Shown here piece after piece: positions 34,862 through 43,641 of a DNA stretch of 64,000 nucleotides (its first letter is position 1; every line of letters begins with the position of its first letter). A program made the position numbers and the translations under genes. The notes under the pieces are model-generated. The model did no database searches. It was given only the letters and a program-made list of their open reading frames with translations, and was not told where the DNA came from. The stretch comes from Actinomycetota bacterium (GTDB taxonomy: Bacteria; Actinomycetota; Actinomycetes; Streptosporangiales; Streptosporangiaceae). The stretch lies in the NCBI GenBank assembly GCA_003168255.1, contig PMSU01000036.1, forward strand, positions 1-64,000, in the 5' to 3' direction.

Positions 34862-35144
34862 TCATGCTGGCAGGGACGCAGCGCAGACAGCAGAGACGAC
34901 GCCAGCCACTCAGATTATGGCGCCCACCGAGTCGGCGTTGCGCGACGGTTGCCGGTGAGCCTTGATCTGTGCCCGGGTCAGCTCACTGGTGTTACTGAGA
35001 ACGCGCTGATGATGTCATCGGGAAGCCAGCGAAGCGACAGGTTTGCGGCCGCTGAGTCTGTGAAGCCGGTACAGGACACGCCGACCAGGGCGGTCTCGCT
35101 GGGGTCGAACCCGGGCACCTGCGGCGCGCCGCGCTGCAGTCCGG

Positions 35145-35501
35145 CTAGATCCCGGCTGCCGAAAGGGTGATCGAGCCGCGTTGGGCCTCCGGCACCTCGT
35201 AGATCACCATCCGCCATTGGCCGTCCCACGGGGCGGTGTCGCGGTCGAAGATCCTGACCCGACCCTCGTCGAGCATCGCCCAGCTCTTGGCCGACAGCGT
35301 GTAGATGGTTTCCCGGCCGAGCGCCTCGGTGTCGAACCAACCTTCGCGCCGCAACCGAGCCAATGCGACTCGCGCGGTGCTCTCAGGTACGCCGAAGGTC
35401 TCAAGGAGCGACACCAGTGTGAGCAGTCGGGCCGAACCACCGCGGTAGCGGAGGTAGTCGCCGAAGAGGTCGAAGACGATCGAACGCGGTCGCATCCTCA
35501 T
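35145..35501 (-). pseudogene. PaaX-like repressor, truncated after N-terminal domain
   Basis: From ATG 35501 the protein opens as PaaX: RSIVFDLFGDYLRYRGG, LETFGVPESTARVALARLRREGW, then WDGQWRMVIYEVPEAQR. Full-length relatives have about 270-300 aa; here the frame ends after 118 aa, and the expected continuation of the central domain is absent. In another frame downstream (to about 34978) is a foreign-looking tail. PaaX proteins repress phenylacetate or related degradation genes; none is nearby. Confidence 0.7.
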
Positions 35502-35779
35502 CCCGTCGGTAATTCTCCACGACTTCAACACCCTGACCGGCACGCCAAGCCTAGTCGGCAGCAGGCGGCTTCTTGCGCTCCCGCCCGGGCGGCCACAACG
35601 CTCGTACCGCCACTTCTGGGCATCGGCGCCGAGGTAAGCGCGGCCGAGCGGTTCGCGCGGCGGTGGCATAGCCGGACCGAACTGGGCAGCACATCGATCC
35701 CGGACGTTCCCGCGCAGATCGCCCGCCGAAGCCCGGCCACCTCCACGTATCAAAAGGGCCCCGTCCCTTGCGGACGGTC

Positions 35780-36025
35780 TCAGGGCAGCGACCCTGCGGC
35801 GATCCAGCGCTCCAAGGTAGCAACGTGCTCTGGCGGCCAGACGCCATCGCAGGGCATGGTTCCATTGCGAAGCTGCTCGAGGATGGCGTCCTGGTGCGCC
35901 TGCACGTCGCTGTATGACCAGAGGTCGAAGGCTTTCAGCATCGAGTTGCGGTCCTTCTCGCGGAACATGTGACGGATATCGCGCTCAAAGCTGAGCTGTG
36001 CGGGTGAGTCGGACCGATCGGTCAT
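35780..36025 (-). CDS. Small conserved hypothetical protein (81 aa)
   Basis: MTDRSDSPAQLSFERDIRHMF ... MPCDGVWPPEHVATLERWIAAGSLP. The end pattern (PCDGxWPxExVxxxxRWIxxG) is like a small conserved domain found alone or in ferritin/oxygenase neighbourhoods. ATG 36025 with GGAGAAG upstream. No catalytic motif visible. Confidence 0.75.
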   Translation of the reverse strand: MTDRSDSPAQLSFERDIRHMFREKDRNSMLKAFDLWSYSDVQAHQDAILEQLRNGTMPCDGVWPPEHVATLERWIAAGSLP

Positions 36026-36399
36026 AAGCTTCTCCTGCCGTTGTGACGGTTACGACGGCCGCTGCGCCGTGCGTCGCCGACTGGGACAGCATATGAGCAC
36101 GAGGTAAAGGCCCTTGTCACCGCGAAACGGCCCCGCCGATCCGTCCCGGTCCTCTCCGTCGCCCGCCACGGGCCTCCGCCGTTCCTCCCAGGGGACCGAG
36201 CTGACCTAGCGCCTCCGCGCCCGGCGGTGCCCGGCCGACAGGTAATCAAACGCCGCACTCGATCCCCTCGGACACGTTAATTCCCATGAGCTGCCGTTTC
36301 CGGCATGCGGGACTGTCACCCAGGCCTGGCCTCAGGCCGGGGCGGGTGCTTGGGCTGCTTGTCCTCCTCCTTCTTTCTTGGGCCGTTGTTCCGGCCGTG
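36026..36399. other. Intergenic with att-like site
   Basis: No supported gene. Contains the att-like sequence at 36264-36285 and the conserved block TTTCCGGCATGCGGGACTGTC after it. Confidence 0.5.
36264..36285 (+). other. att-like site (tRNA-Leu 3' end relic)
   Basis: CCCCTCGGACACGTTAATTCC; contains the last ten tRNA-locus bases and resembles the site at 8735. It lies 115 nt from a recombinase relic, the same relation as at 12984 and at the tRNA. Confidence 0.5.
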
Positions 36400-36605
36400 T
36401 CACCGGTCCCGATCCACCACGACGGTGACGGCGCTGCTGTCGCCGGTGCGGAGGGTCCGGGTGTCCGGGTTATAAGTGAGGGTGATGTGCGCGTTGCGAA
36501 GCTGGCCGATCAGGCTTGCGGTCTCGGCAGGACGGGTGAGCCCGGTATTCCCTGGGTCGACCAGATCGAAATCGGTGCGCTGCCGGTTCCACACCTGGCG
36601 CCCGG
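36400..36605 (-). pseudogene. Serine recombinase relic with internal deletion (copy 3)
   Basis: Two blocks of the recombinase are joined: GRQVWNRQRTDFDLVDPGNT, equal to a middle segment of the gene at 13114, followed directly by LIGQLRNAHITLTYNPDTRTL and the C-terminal tail. About 145 residues in between and everything upstream are gone. Stop TGA at 36402-36400. Confidence 0.75.
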
Positions 36606-36758
36606 TGCCCGGCGAGGTGGCGTGATGCCGCCTGCGCGTGGTGGTCTGGACTGGCGAGGAGGTTGCCAGGCTCGTGTGCACGACGAGCCCGCAGGCAGGG
36701 CGAAAAGAATCTCGTCTGTTGGGTGAACCGGTTGCCGCCAGAACGCAATAGAGAAGCG

Positions 36759-37325
36759 ATGGATGACGACGAGCTGATCGCTGCGGTGGCGGGCGGTGAC
36801 GACGCTGCGCTGCGGGAACTGTTCTCGCGGCATGCGCCGTGGCTGGCTGCCCGGCTGCGGTCGGTGCTGCCCGCTGCCGAGGTGGAGGACGCGTTGCAGG
36901 AGACCTTCCTGGCGGTGTGGCAGGGGGCCGACGGCTACCGGCCGACCGGGCCGGCCGATGCCGCCGGAGGATGGCTGTGGGGGATCGCGCGCCGGCAGGC
37001 CGCGCTGCTGCTGCGCCGCCGCGGGCCCGCCGCAGTGGTGCTGCCTGCCGTGTTCACGCCGATCGGGCAACAGGCCGGCGACCCAGCGGAAGCCGCCCTG
37101 GCCCGGGCCGATCTGGCCCAGGCCGTCACCGCCCTGGGCCCGGCCGGAGGGCTGGAACGCGAGGTCTGGCGGCTGCGCTACCTGGAGGACCGGCCGGTGG
37201 CTGAGGTCGCGGAACTGCTGGGGGTTCCGGCGGGCACCGTGAAAAGCCGCGCCCACCGGGCGCGGCGTGTGCTGCGGGGAGTCTTGCGCGGCGGCCCTGC
37301 GGCGGGAGGAGGAGGGACGAAATGA
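36759..37325 (+). CDS. ECF-type RNA polymerase sigma factor
   Basis: 188 aa from ATG 36759. Region 2 (LRELFSRHAPWLAARLRSVL, EDALQETFLAVW) and region 4 (LEREVWRLRYLEDRPVAEVAELLGVPAGTVKSRAHRAR) are complete. First gene of a five-gene operon in which every junction overlaps by ATGA or GTGA. Usually the next gene would encode a zinc anti-sigma factor. Confidence 0.92.
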   Translation: MDDDELIAAVAGGDDAALRELFSRHAPWLAARLRSVLPAAEVEDALQETFLAVWQGADGYRPTGPADAAGGWLWGIARRQAALLLRRRGPAAVVLPAVFTPIGQQAGDPAEAALARADLAQAVTALGPAGGLEREVWRLRYLEDRPVAEVAELLGVPAGTVKSRAHRARRVLRGVLRGGPAAGGGGTK

Positions 37326-38023
37326 GCGGCACCGATGCGGGCCCGCCCGATGTCGACCTGGGCCGGGTGTGGCTTGGGGTGGCAGCGCAGGTGTGGCGGC
37401 GCGAGCCGGGGTGGGCGGAGCGGGCGGCCGGGCGGCTGCTGCGCTCGCCGGGGCTGGCCCGGGCGCTGGTGACGACGCCGTCGCTGCTGCTGGGGTGGCT
37501 GATCGCGACCGTCGTGGTGCTGGTCGCCGGGATATTCGCCACGCTGGGGACCGGGACGCCGTACGTGCCGCTGCTCGCTCCGGCGGTCGCCGCGGCCGGC
37601 ATCGCGTACGCCTACGGACCGGGCATCGACCCGGCGTGGGAACTGTCGCAGAGCATGGCGGTCAGCGACCGGATGGTGCTGCTGGTGCGGGCCCTGGCGG
37701 TGTTCGGGCTGAACGCGGCGCTCGGGCTGGCTGCCTCGGCGGCCTCGGGGGCGGCGGCCGCGGTGACGTTCGGCTGGCTGGTGCCGATGACCGCCGTCTG
37801 CTGCCTGGCGCTGGCCGCCGCGACGCTGGCCCGGTCGGCGAACATCGGCGTGGCGGCGGCCATGTCCGGCTGGGTGATCACGGTGCTGGCCGGGAAGGCG
37901 TCCGCCGGGCGGATCACCGCCGTGATCACCGATTCTTCGCTGATTCTTCCCTATCTTGCCTTCGCCGCCTGCTGCGGCGCGGTCGTGCTGTATGCGACCA
38001 GGATCCCGAGAGGAACCTCATGA
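37322..38023 (+). CDS. Membrane protein, possible anti-sigma or transporter subunit
   Basis: 233 aa, with about six hydrophobic segments (LLLGWLIATVVVLVAGIFATL, VPLLAPAVAAAGIAYAYG, ALAVFGLNAALGLAA, and later ones). The cytoplasmic N-terminus of about 55 residues (VWLGVAAQVWRREPGWAERAAGRLLRS) could bind the sigma factor but lacks the HxxxCxxC zinc motif. ATGA overlaps on both sides. Confidence 0.75.
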   Translation: MSGTDAGPPDVDLGRVWLGVAAQVWRREPGWAERAAGRLLRSPGLARALVTTPSLLLGWLIATVVVLVAGIFATLGTGTPYVPLLAPAVAAAGIAYAYGPGIDPAWELSQSMAVSDRMVLLVRALAVFGLNAALGLAASAASGAAAAVTFGWLVPMTAVCCLALAAATLARSANIGVAAAMSGWVITVLAGKASAGRITAVITDSSLILPYLAFAACCGAVVLYATRIPRGTS

Positions 38024-38784
38024 ACGTCGAGCTCACCGACCTGACCAGGCGGTTCGGGCGGACCACGGCGGTGTCAGGAGTGACACTGGAAGCCGGCCCT
38101 GGGGTGTTCGGCCTGCTGGGCCCCAACGGGGCCGGCAAGACTTCGCTGCTGCGGATGATGGCGACGGTGATCCCGCCGACTTCGGGCAGGCTGCGGCTGC
38201 TCGGCCGCGATCCCGGCTCCTACGCCCCGCGGCGGGAGGTCCGGCGCCGGCTCGGCTACCTGCCGCAGAGTCTCGGCTACTACCCGGGGTTCACGGTCGC
38301 GGACTTTGTTGAGTACTTCGCGCTGCTCAAGGACATGCCGCCGGGCCGGGTGCCGGCCGCGGTGGCAGCCGCCATCGAGCAGGTGGGCCTGGGCGACCGG
38401 GCGCGCGCCAAGCTGCGGACCCTGTCGGGCGGGATGCTGCGCAGGGCCGGGATCGCGCAGGCGATCGTGAACGATCCGGACCTGCTGCTGCTGGACGAGC
38501 CGACCGCCGGGCTGGACCCCGAGCAGCGGGTGGCGTTCCGCGGCCTGCTGCGCGAGTTCGGCCAGCGGGCTACCGTGATCGTCTCCACTCACCTGGTCGA
38601 GGACGTGGGCGCCGCCTGCACCCAGGTGGCGCTGATGGAGCAGGGGAGAATCGTCTTCCACGGCACCCCGGCGGAGCTGACCGCCCGGGGCGAAGGCAGC
38701 GGCGCGGCGGGTGATGCCCCGCTGGAGCGCGGCTACAGCGCGGTGCTCGCGGCGGCGCGATCGGTCACGGCGGCCCGGACATGA
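38020..38784 (+). CDS. ABC transporter ATP-binding protein
   Basis: 254 aa. Walker A GPNGAGKT, Q-loop YLPQSLGYYP, signature LSGGMLRRAGIAQAI, Walker B LLLLDEPTAGLD, H-loop STHLVED. ABC-2/drug-exporter type, serving the permeases encoded downstream. Overlaps both neighbours (ATGA). Confidence 0.95.
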   Translation: MNVELTDLTRRFGRTTAVSGVTLEAGPGVFGLLGPNGAGKTSLLRMMATVIPPTSGRLRLLGRDPGSYAPRREVRRRLGYLPQSLGYYPGFTVADFVEYFALLKDMPPGRVPAAVAAAIEQVGLGDRARAKLRTLSGGMLRRAGIAQAIVNDPDLLLLDEPTAGLDPEQRVAFRGLLREFGQRATVIVSTHLVEDVGAACTQVALMEQGRIVFHGTPAELTARGEGSGAAGDAPLERGYSAVLAAARSVTAART

Positions 38785-40337
38785 CCGCCGCGACCAGCGC
38801 CCCGGTGCGCCGCCAGCCGCCGCGCGCGCCGCGTTCGGTTCCCCTGACCGCGGCCCGGCTGCTGCGGCTGGAACTGCGCCGCAACGCGATGCCGTGGATC
38901 CTGCCGCTGATCGCCGTGCTGTTCTGGTTCGACTCCTACCGGCCCAGCACCACCCAGCCGCCGATCTGGGTGCTGCGCACGTTCTGGAACATGGGGCAAG
39001 GGCACACCATCATCGACTTCGGGCCGTTCGTGGCCGGCGTGGCCGCATGGATGGGATCGCGGGACGGCCGGCGCGGCATCGCCGACCTGGTGACCGCTAC
39101 CGCCCGGTCACGCTGGGCCGCCCAGCTCGCCGCCTGGGCCGCGACCGCCATCTGGGCGGTGGGGGCCTACCTGGTCTTCGTCGCCGTCATGTTCGGTGTC
39201 TACGCACATCAAGGGATGCAGGGGTCGCCGCCGTGGTGGTGGGTGGCGGTCGGCGCGGCGGCCGTGACGGCGTTCTGCGCGGCAGGGTTCGCGGTGGGCG
39301 CCTTGTTCCCCAGCCGGTTCGCCGCGCCGCTGGCCGCGTTCGGCGGATTCCTGGTTATGGTCATGTCGTCGCAGACCGGGTTCAGTCAGACTTCTGGATG
39401 GGCGCTGATCCTGCCGACCAACTCCAACGGCAACTACCAGCCCCTCTCCGGGATCTTCTATCCCTACCTGCCAGACCTGCCGATCGCCCGGGTGATGTTT
39501 CTGGCCGGGATTGCGGTCGCGGTCCTCGGCCTGCTCGGCCTGCCCGCCGGCGCTGGTGGCCGGTGGCTGCGGTGGACCGCCGCGGTTGTCACGCTCGCCG
39601 GGATGGCGGCGGCCGGGACCGCCGTCGGGCTGGCCGGCGCCGCCCGGCTCGGGCCGCACGGCACGGTCATCCCCGCGCTGCACGACACGGCCAATGACCG
39701 GCCGATCCGCTACACCCCGGTCTGCGGCCAGTCCGCGGGGGTTCCCGTGTGCCTGAATCCGGCCTACCGCCAGTTCCTGCCTGACGTTACCGCCGCGATG
39801 CGTCCGGTGCTCAGCGAGGTGGCGGGCCTGCCCGGCGCGCCGGCTCGTATCACCCAGGTGGCCGGGACCTACTCGAGCGGCGAGGGCGAGGACGGCGCAC
39901 CGATGACGATGAGCGGTCGGCCGCCGGTGCTGCGCATGCCGCTCGACTCGCTCAACCTGCCTGACGCCGGGTTCGGCGGCGGGACCACGGCGCAGTTCGC
40001 TCAGCAGCTCAAGCTGCTGTCCGTGCACGTGTTCGCCGGCGCCGGCGCCGGCCCGGGCACGCCTGCGCAGCAGGCGGTTCAGGCGGCCTTGCTGCAGGGC
40101 GCTGGCGTGCCGTTCGGCATGCAGCCCGGGGTGCTTTCCATGGTCGGGCTGCCGTCGTGGGCCAGAGCAACCGCGCAGCCCTCGAAGAGCGGGCATTGGC
40201 CCGGGCCTGCGACCGGGCCGGTCTATGCCGCCGCCGGGCGGCTCGCGGCGCTGCCGGCCGCGGCCCGGCATGCGTGGCTCGCCGCCCACCTCGGCGCGCT
40301 GCGGTCCGGCCAGCTCACCCTGGCACAGCTGCCGTGA
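38781..40337 (+). CDS. ABC-2 type permease with large extracytoplasmic domain
   Basis: 518 aa. At least six membrane segments in residues about 35-300 (MPWILPLIAVLFWF, AAWAATAIWAVGAYLVFVAVMFG, AAVTAFCAAGFAVGALF and others), then an extracytoplasmic C-terminal half with three cysteines near VCGQSAGVPVCLNPAYR, absent in simple ABC-2 permeases. May capture or modify a ligand outside the membrane (inference). Confidence 0.85.
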   Translation: MTAATSAPVRRQPPRAPRSVPLTAARLLRLELRRNAMPWILPLIAVLFWFDSYRPSTTQPPIWVLRTFWNMGQGHTIIDFGPFVAGVAAWMGSRDGRRGIADLVTATARSRWAAQLAAWAATAIWAVGAYLVFVAVMFGVYAHQGMQGSPPWWWVAVGAAAVTAFCAAGFAVGALFPSRFAAPLAAFGGFLVMVMSSQTGFSQTSGWALILPTNSNGNYQPLSGIFYPYLPDLPIARVMFLAGIAVAVLGLLGLPAGAGGRWLRWTAAVVTLAGMAAAGTAVGLAGAARLGPHGTVIPALHDTANDRPIRYTPVCGQSAGVPVCLNPAYRQFLPDVTAAMRPVLSEVAGLPGAPARITQVAGTYSSGEGEDGAPMTMSGRPPVLRMPLDSLNLPDAGFGGGTTAQFAQQLKLLSVHVFAGAGAGPGTPAQQAVQAALLQGAGVPFGMQPGVLSMVGLPSWARATAQPSKSGHWPGPATGPVYAAAGRLAALPAAARHAWLAAHLGALRSGQLTLAQLP

Positions 40338-41017
40338 CCGCCGCCGGAGTGCACAGGCCGCCACCGGGAGCCGCTCAGGCTCGCCCCGTCTCCCGGCCCG
40401 CCCTCGCCTCGCTGCACCTGGCGTGGCTGTACCTGGTCAGCCGCCGGGCACCGGCTGCGGTTGGCCTGCTGGCGGCCCTCGGCGCGCTGTTGTGGGCCGC
40501 GCTGCACTGGGACTGGTCGATAGCCGGCGGCCCCGCCGCGCAGCAGGTGATCCCGCTGGTGATCGAGACCGGGGCGGCCGCGGTCATCGCGGTCACGACC
40601 TACGGCCCGTTCGGCGATACCGAACGGGCCACCGGCCGCTGGCTGCCCTGGCTGCGGCTGACCGCGGCCCTGCTGCTCACCGCGGCCGCAGCCGGCGCGC
40701 TGGCCGCCGGGGCGTCCGGCGGCCACCTGCCGGGCGGTACGGAGGCCCTGCTCCGCAACCTCGCCGGGATCACCGGCACCGGCCTGCTGGCCGCGGCCGC
40801 GCTCGGCGGCGGGTTCGCCTGGATCGGCCCGATGGCCTTCATGCTGGTCACCGAAGGCGCGCTCGCCGGGGCTTGGACCACGCCGTGGATCTGGCCAGCC
40901 CGGCCGCCACACGACCTCGGGGGGGCGCTCTGCGCATGCGGCATGTTCGCCGCCGGGATCGTGGCCGTCACGCTCCTCGGCGCCCGTGACTTTAGCCGCC
41001 ACCCCGCCCCCGGGTGA
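40334..41017 (+). CDS. Membrane protein, last gene of sigma/ABC operon
   Basis: 227 aa from GTG 40334 (GTGA overlap with the permease). About five or six hydrophobic segments (APAAVGLLAALGALLWAALHW, VIPLVIETGAAAVIAVTTYG, LLLTAAAAGALAAGA, IGPMAFMLVTEGALAG). Probably the second permease subunit of the same transporter. Confidence 0.75.
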   Translation: MTAAGVHRPPPGAAQARPVSRPALASLHLAWLYLVSRRAPAAVGLLAALGALLWAALHWDWSIAGGPAAQQVIPLVIETGAAAVIAVTTYGPFGDTERATGRWLPWLRLTAALLLTAAAAGALAAGASGGHLPGGTEALLRNLAGITGTGLLAAAALGGGFAWIGPMAFMLVTEGALAGAWTTPWIWPARPPHDLGGALCACGMFAAGIVAVTLLGARDFSRHPAPG

Positions 41018-41140
41018 GCACCGGAAACGACATGATCAAATTCAGCGTGCCAGCACGGCCGGGTGCCTGGACGAACAGGCGACCAAGAATGATCGATCCC
41101 AGCACCAGCCACGAAATGACCCCCAGCCCGAACATGACTT

Positions 41141-41543
41141 CTGCGAGCAGGTGCTGGCCGACGAGAGCGGCGCAGTCGGAGGCCCCGGATACTTCTATTC
41201 CCCGACGGAACTCACTCACGTGCCCGCTACAGCGCCCGTCCTGCGCGAGGAGATCTTCGGCCCGGTCGCCCCGATCGTCGCGTTCGATGTGGAAGGCGAG
41301 ACGGTTGCCGCCGCGAACGACACCGACTACGGCCTGGTCTCCTACGTCTACACCCGAGATCTGTCTCGCGGACTTCGAGTCTCCGAAGCCCTGGACGCCG
41401 GCATGATCGGGCTCAACCGCGGCATCGTCTCCGACCCGGCAGCGCCCTTCGGCGGGACTAAGCAGAGCGGCCTGGCCCGCGAGGGCGGTTACGAAGGGCT
41501 GCTCGAATACACCGAATCGAAGTACATCGCTACGTGCTGGTGA
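41141..41543 (+). pseudogene. Aldehyde dehydrogenase C-terminal fragment
   Basis: Only the last about 130 residues remain: GGPGYFYSPTELTHVP, LREEIFGPVAPIVAF, YGLVSYVYTRDLSRGLRVSEALDAGMIGLNRG, PFGGTKQSGLAREGG, KYIATCW. This is the succinate-semialdehyde dehydrogenase type. The NAD-binding part and catalytic cysteine are missing, so it is inactive. Confidence 0.85.
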
Positions 41544-41667
41544 GCCGACAGTCGCGACATGTTCGTGGTGCATGACATGTTCCGGCGGGTGTTCAAGGCG
41601 ATCCCCGGCCTGGTGAGCGAGGTTCCCGGGGGAGACGGCGCCCAGTCTGGGTTAATCTCTCTTCCCT

Positions 41668-42222
41668 ATGGAGTTGCTCAGGACCGAGCGCCTGCTGCTT
41701 CGCCGCTGGGATGAGCCTGATCTCGCGGCGTTCTTCGACCTGTACTCGCGTGAAGATGTGGTGCGCTGGCTCGGCTCGCATCCCCGCCGGCCGCTGGCCA
41801 CAGCGGCCGAAGCGCAGGAGCGCTTGGGGCGCTGGAATGCGCACGAGCGCGGTCTTTCCCCTCCGCTCGGCTTGTGGGCGATTGTCCCGTGCGTGGCAGG
41901 CGCGCTGCCGGGCCAGCCGGTGGGAACCCTGCTGCTGCTGCCGCTCAGCGACGCCGACGGCCCCACGGACCTGGTAGAGGTGGGCTGGCACCTGCATCCG
42001 CAGCACCAGGGGCAGGGGCTTGCCACCGAGGCGGCACGCGCAGTCCTCGACCTGGCAGGGAAGGCCAGGATAGACCAGGTGCTCGCCCTCACCGACCTGG
42101 ATAACACCGCCTCGCAGCGGGTGGCCGCGCGCCTGGGCATGACGGACGAAGGTGTGACCGGACGCTGGTTCGGCCTGACGGTACGCCAATACCGCAAGGT
42201 CATAAGCGTTCCGAAGTCCTGA
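41668..42222 (+). CDS. GNAT family N-acetyltransferase (RimJ/RimL-like)
   Basis: 184 aa. Opens LLRTERLLLRRWDEPDLAAFFDLYS, acetyl-CoA site HPQHQGQGLATEAARAVLDLA, and LDNTASQRVAARLGM near the end, all standard for this group. Substrate unknown. Single gene. Confidence 0.92.
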   Translation: MELLRTERLLLRRWDEPDLAAFFDLYSREDVVRWLGSHPRRPLATAAEAQERLGRWNAHERGLSPPLGLWAIVPCVAGALPGQPVGTLLLLPLSDADGPTDLVEVGWHLHPQHQGQGLATEAARAVLDLAGKARIDQVLALTDLDNTASQRVAARLGMTDEGVTGRWFGLTVRQYRKVISVPKS

Positions 42223-42393
42223 CCGCGGTGAGCGCGGGCTGCGGTTGTTCCGCGCGGTTGCCGCTCCTGTTCGCTACAGCCTCGTCGTCTGCTGACTTGC
42301 GGCCCGCAACGGACGCCATCGCGACGAAACGAGCCGCGACCGGCGACCCGGTACTTGCAAAGCCGCAGGCCATGCACATCAGGCGTGATCGCC

Positions 42394-42771
42394 TCATACA
42401 GGCTGCACGCGGGCAGGGACTCCGCGCGCCCGCAGCAGCGCACGGATGTCTCCTGGATCGCTGGTCAGCACTACGTCCGCGGGGGCGGCCAAGAGCGCTA
42501 CATGCGCGTCGACAACATCAGCTGAACCAGCCCGTCCGAGCAGTTCGCCTATCCGCTTGCCGTCATCCTTGCCCAGCGGCTCGATGCCGACACCCGCCAG
42601 CACGCGCGCGAGATTGGCCTGCTTACGGCCATCGCGCCAGACCTGACCAACAACCGCCGCACTCACCCGCAGCGGAGTCCCCTGCTGCTGGAGCACCCGC
42701 AACTGGGCACCCACCACGCGATCACGACGGTCAACGGCGACCAGTGCCCCGGCGTCGAGTACCGCCTTCAT
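42394..42771 (-). CDS. VapC-like PIN-domain toxin
   Basis: 125 aa. D6 (AVLDAGALVA), an acidic residue near the middle, and D87 (SADVVDAHVALLA) with TSDPGDIRAL at the end fit the PIN RNase active site. Starts with ATGA overlap after the antitoxin gene. Type II toxin-antitoxin pair. Confidence 0.88.
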   Translation of the reverse strand: MKAVLDAGALVAVDRRDRVVGAQLRVLQQQGTPLRVSAAVVGQVWRDGRKQANLARVLAGVGIEPLGKDDGKRIGELLGRAGSADVVDAHVALLAAPADVVLTSDPGDIRALLRARGVPARVQPV

Positions 42772-43016
42772 GCAACGTCCGAACGAGTCGCCAGGCCAAG
42801 CCGGGATGCCGCAGCATCGAGCTCAGCCTCGGTGAAGGAACCATCTTCGGACTCCCACGCATCCAGGGCGGCACCGAGCAGCTCGCTCCTGAGCCTGTCG
42901 GCCGCCGCCTCGCTGAGCCATGCTGACACGCTGGTCCCTTGCCGCGCTGCGGCCTGGCGGACGCCTTCACCCAGTTCAGGAGGCATCGTCACGGAGAACC
43001 TGTCCACCTGTGTCAT
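42768..43016 (-). CDS. VapB-like antitoxin with RHH N-terminus
   Basis: 82 aa from ATG 43016. Starts TQVDRFSVTMPPELGEGVRQAAARQG, a ribbon-helix-helix arrangement, and ends with an acidic helix likely to cover the toxin. A longer frame to 43052 exists, but it would cover the promoter and operator described next. Confidence 0.82.
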   Translation of the reverse strand: MTQVDRFSVTMPPELGEGVRQAAARQGTSVSAWLSEAAADRLRSELLGAALDAWESEDGSFTEAELDAAASRLGLATRSDVA

Positions 43017-43045
43017 GCATACGATCATATCGCATACGTACGTAT
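43017..43045 (-). promoter_or_regulatory. vapBC-like promoter and operator palindrome
   Basis: On the minus strand, ATACGTACGTAT (43045-43034, a perfect 12-bp palindrome) is followed by TATGAT (43029-43024) and, seven bases on, the antitoxin ATG. Transcription from this -10 would start at or near the ATG (leaderless). Placement of the palindrome between -35 and -10 suits autorepression by the RHH antitoxin. Confidence 0.55.
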
Positions 43046-43174
43046 TCACCAACGTCCCACACGGCCAGATCAGCCAGCGCGACTACACCCTCTCCGTCAC
43101 CACCACCGAAGCAGCCTGACCACACCGCGCGAGGTGACCAACCACGGCTCGGGCGTCTGCCCTCCTGGTGGCAG

Positions 43175-43531
43175 CTATTTCGCGTAGTTGCTCGCGCCCC
43201 ACCAGTCCACAACCACCACCGGCTGATCACCGATGACCCAGGCGTCGTGGCCCTGCGGCAACGCGGTCACGTCACCGGGCACCGCGTCGAACTCGGTTCC
43301 GTCGGCCATGAGTATGCGCAGCGTGCCTTGCACGTGGTACTGGAAGTGCGGCGCCTCGCACAGCGAGGTCCCTGCGATCGGCTTGACGTGCTCGGACCAG
43401 CGCCACCCTGGCTGAAGTGTCAGCCTGCCGATCTCCGTACCCGCGATCTTCACGAGATCGAGGGCACCAAGATCGAACGACCGCGTCTCGTCCGGCGTGC
43501 CGAAGCTGCGCTGCTCTGCCCGGTTAGCCAT
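43175..43531 (-). CDS. Cupin domain protein
   Basis: 118 aa. Cupin motif 1 WSEHVKP...CEAPHFQYHVQGTLRILMADGTE and motif 2 PGDVTALPQGHDAWVIGD. Metal ligands limited (two His). Possible small-molecule sensor or enzyme; divergently transcribed from the SARP gene. Confidence 0.85.
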   Translation of the reverse strand: MANRAEQRSFGTPDETRSFDLGALDLVKIAGTEIGRLTLQPGWRWSEHVKPIAGTSLCEAPHFQYHVQGTLRILMADGTEFDAVPGDVTALPQGHDAWVIGDQPVVVVDWWGASNYAK

Positions 43532-43641
43532 TTTGTTGCCTCCTCTTGGTTAAGCTCCGGACTCCAGAGTGCCGACCATGGCTTGCAGCGGGTTTGCAGC
43601 GTCGCTAGCGCGGTGGGCGGACAGCCGCTTGGATTAGCGCT

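Noticed and set aside
34808..34872. Attachment or transposon inverted repeat
   Set aside because: Single short hairpin directly after a stop codon, no gene between the arms; terminator explains it better.
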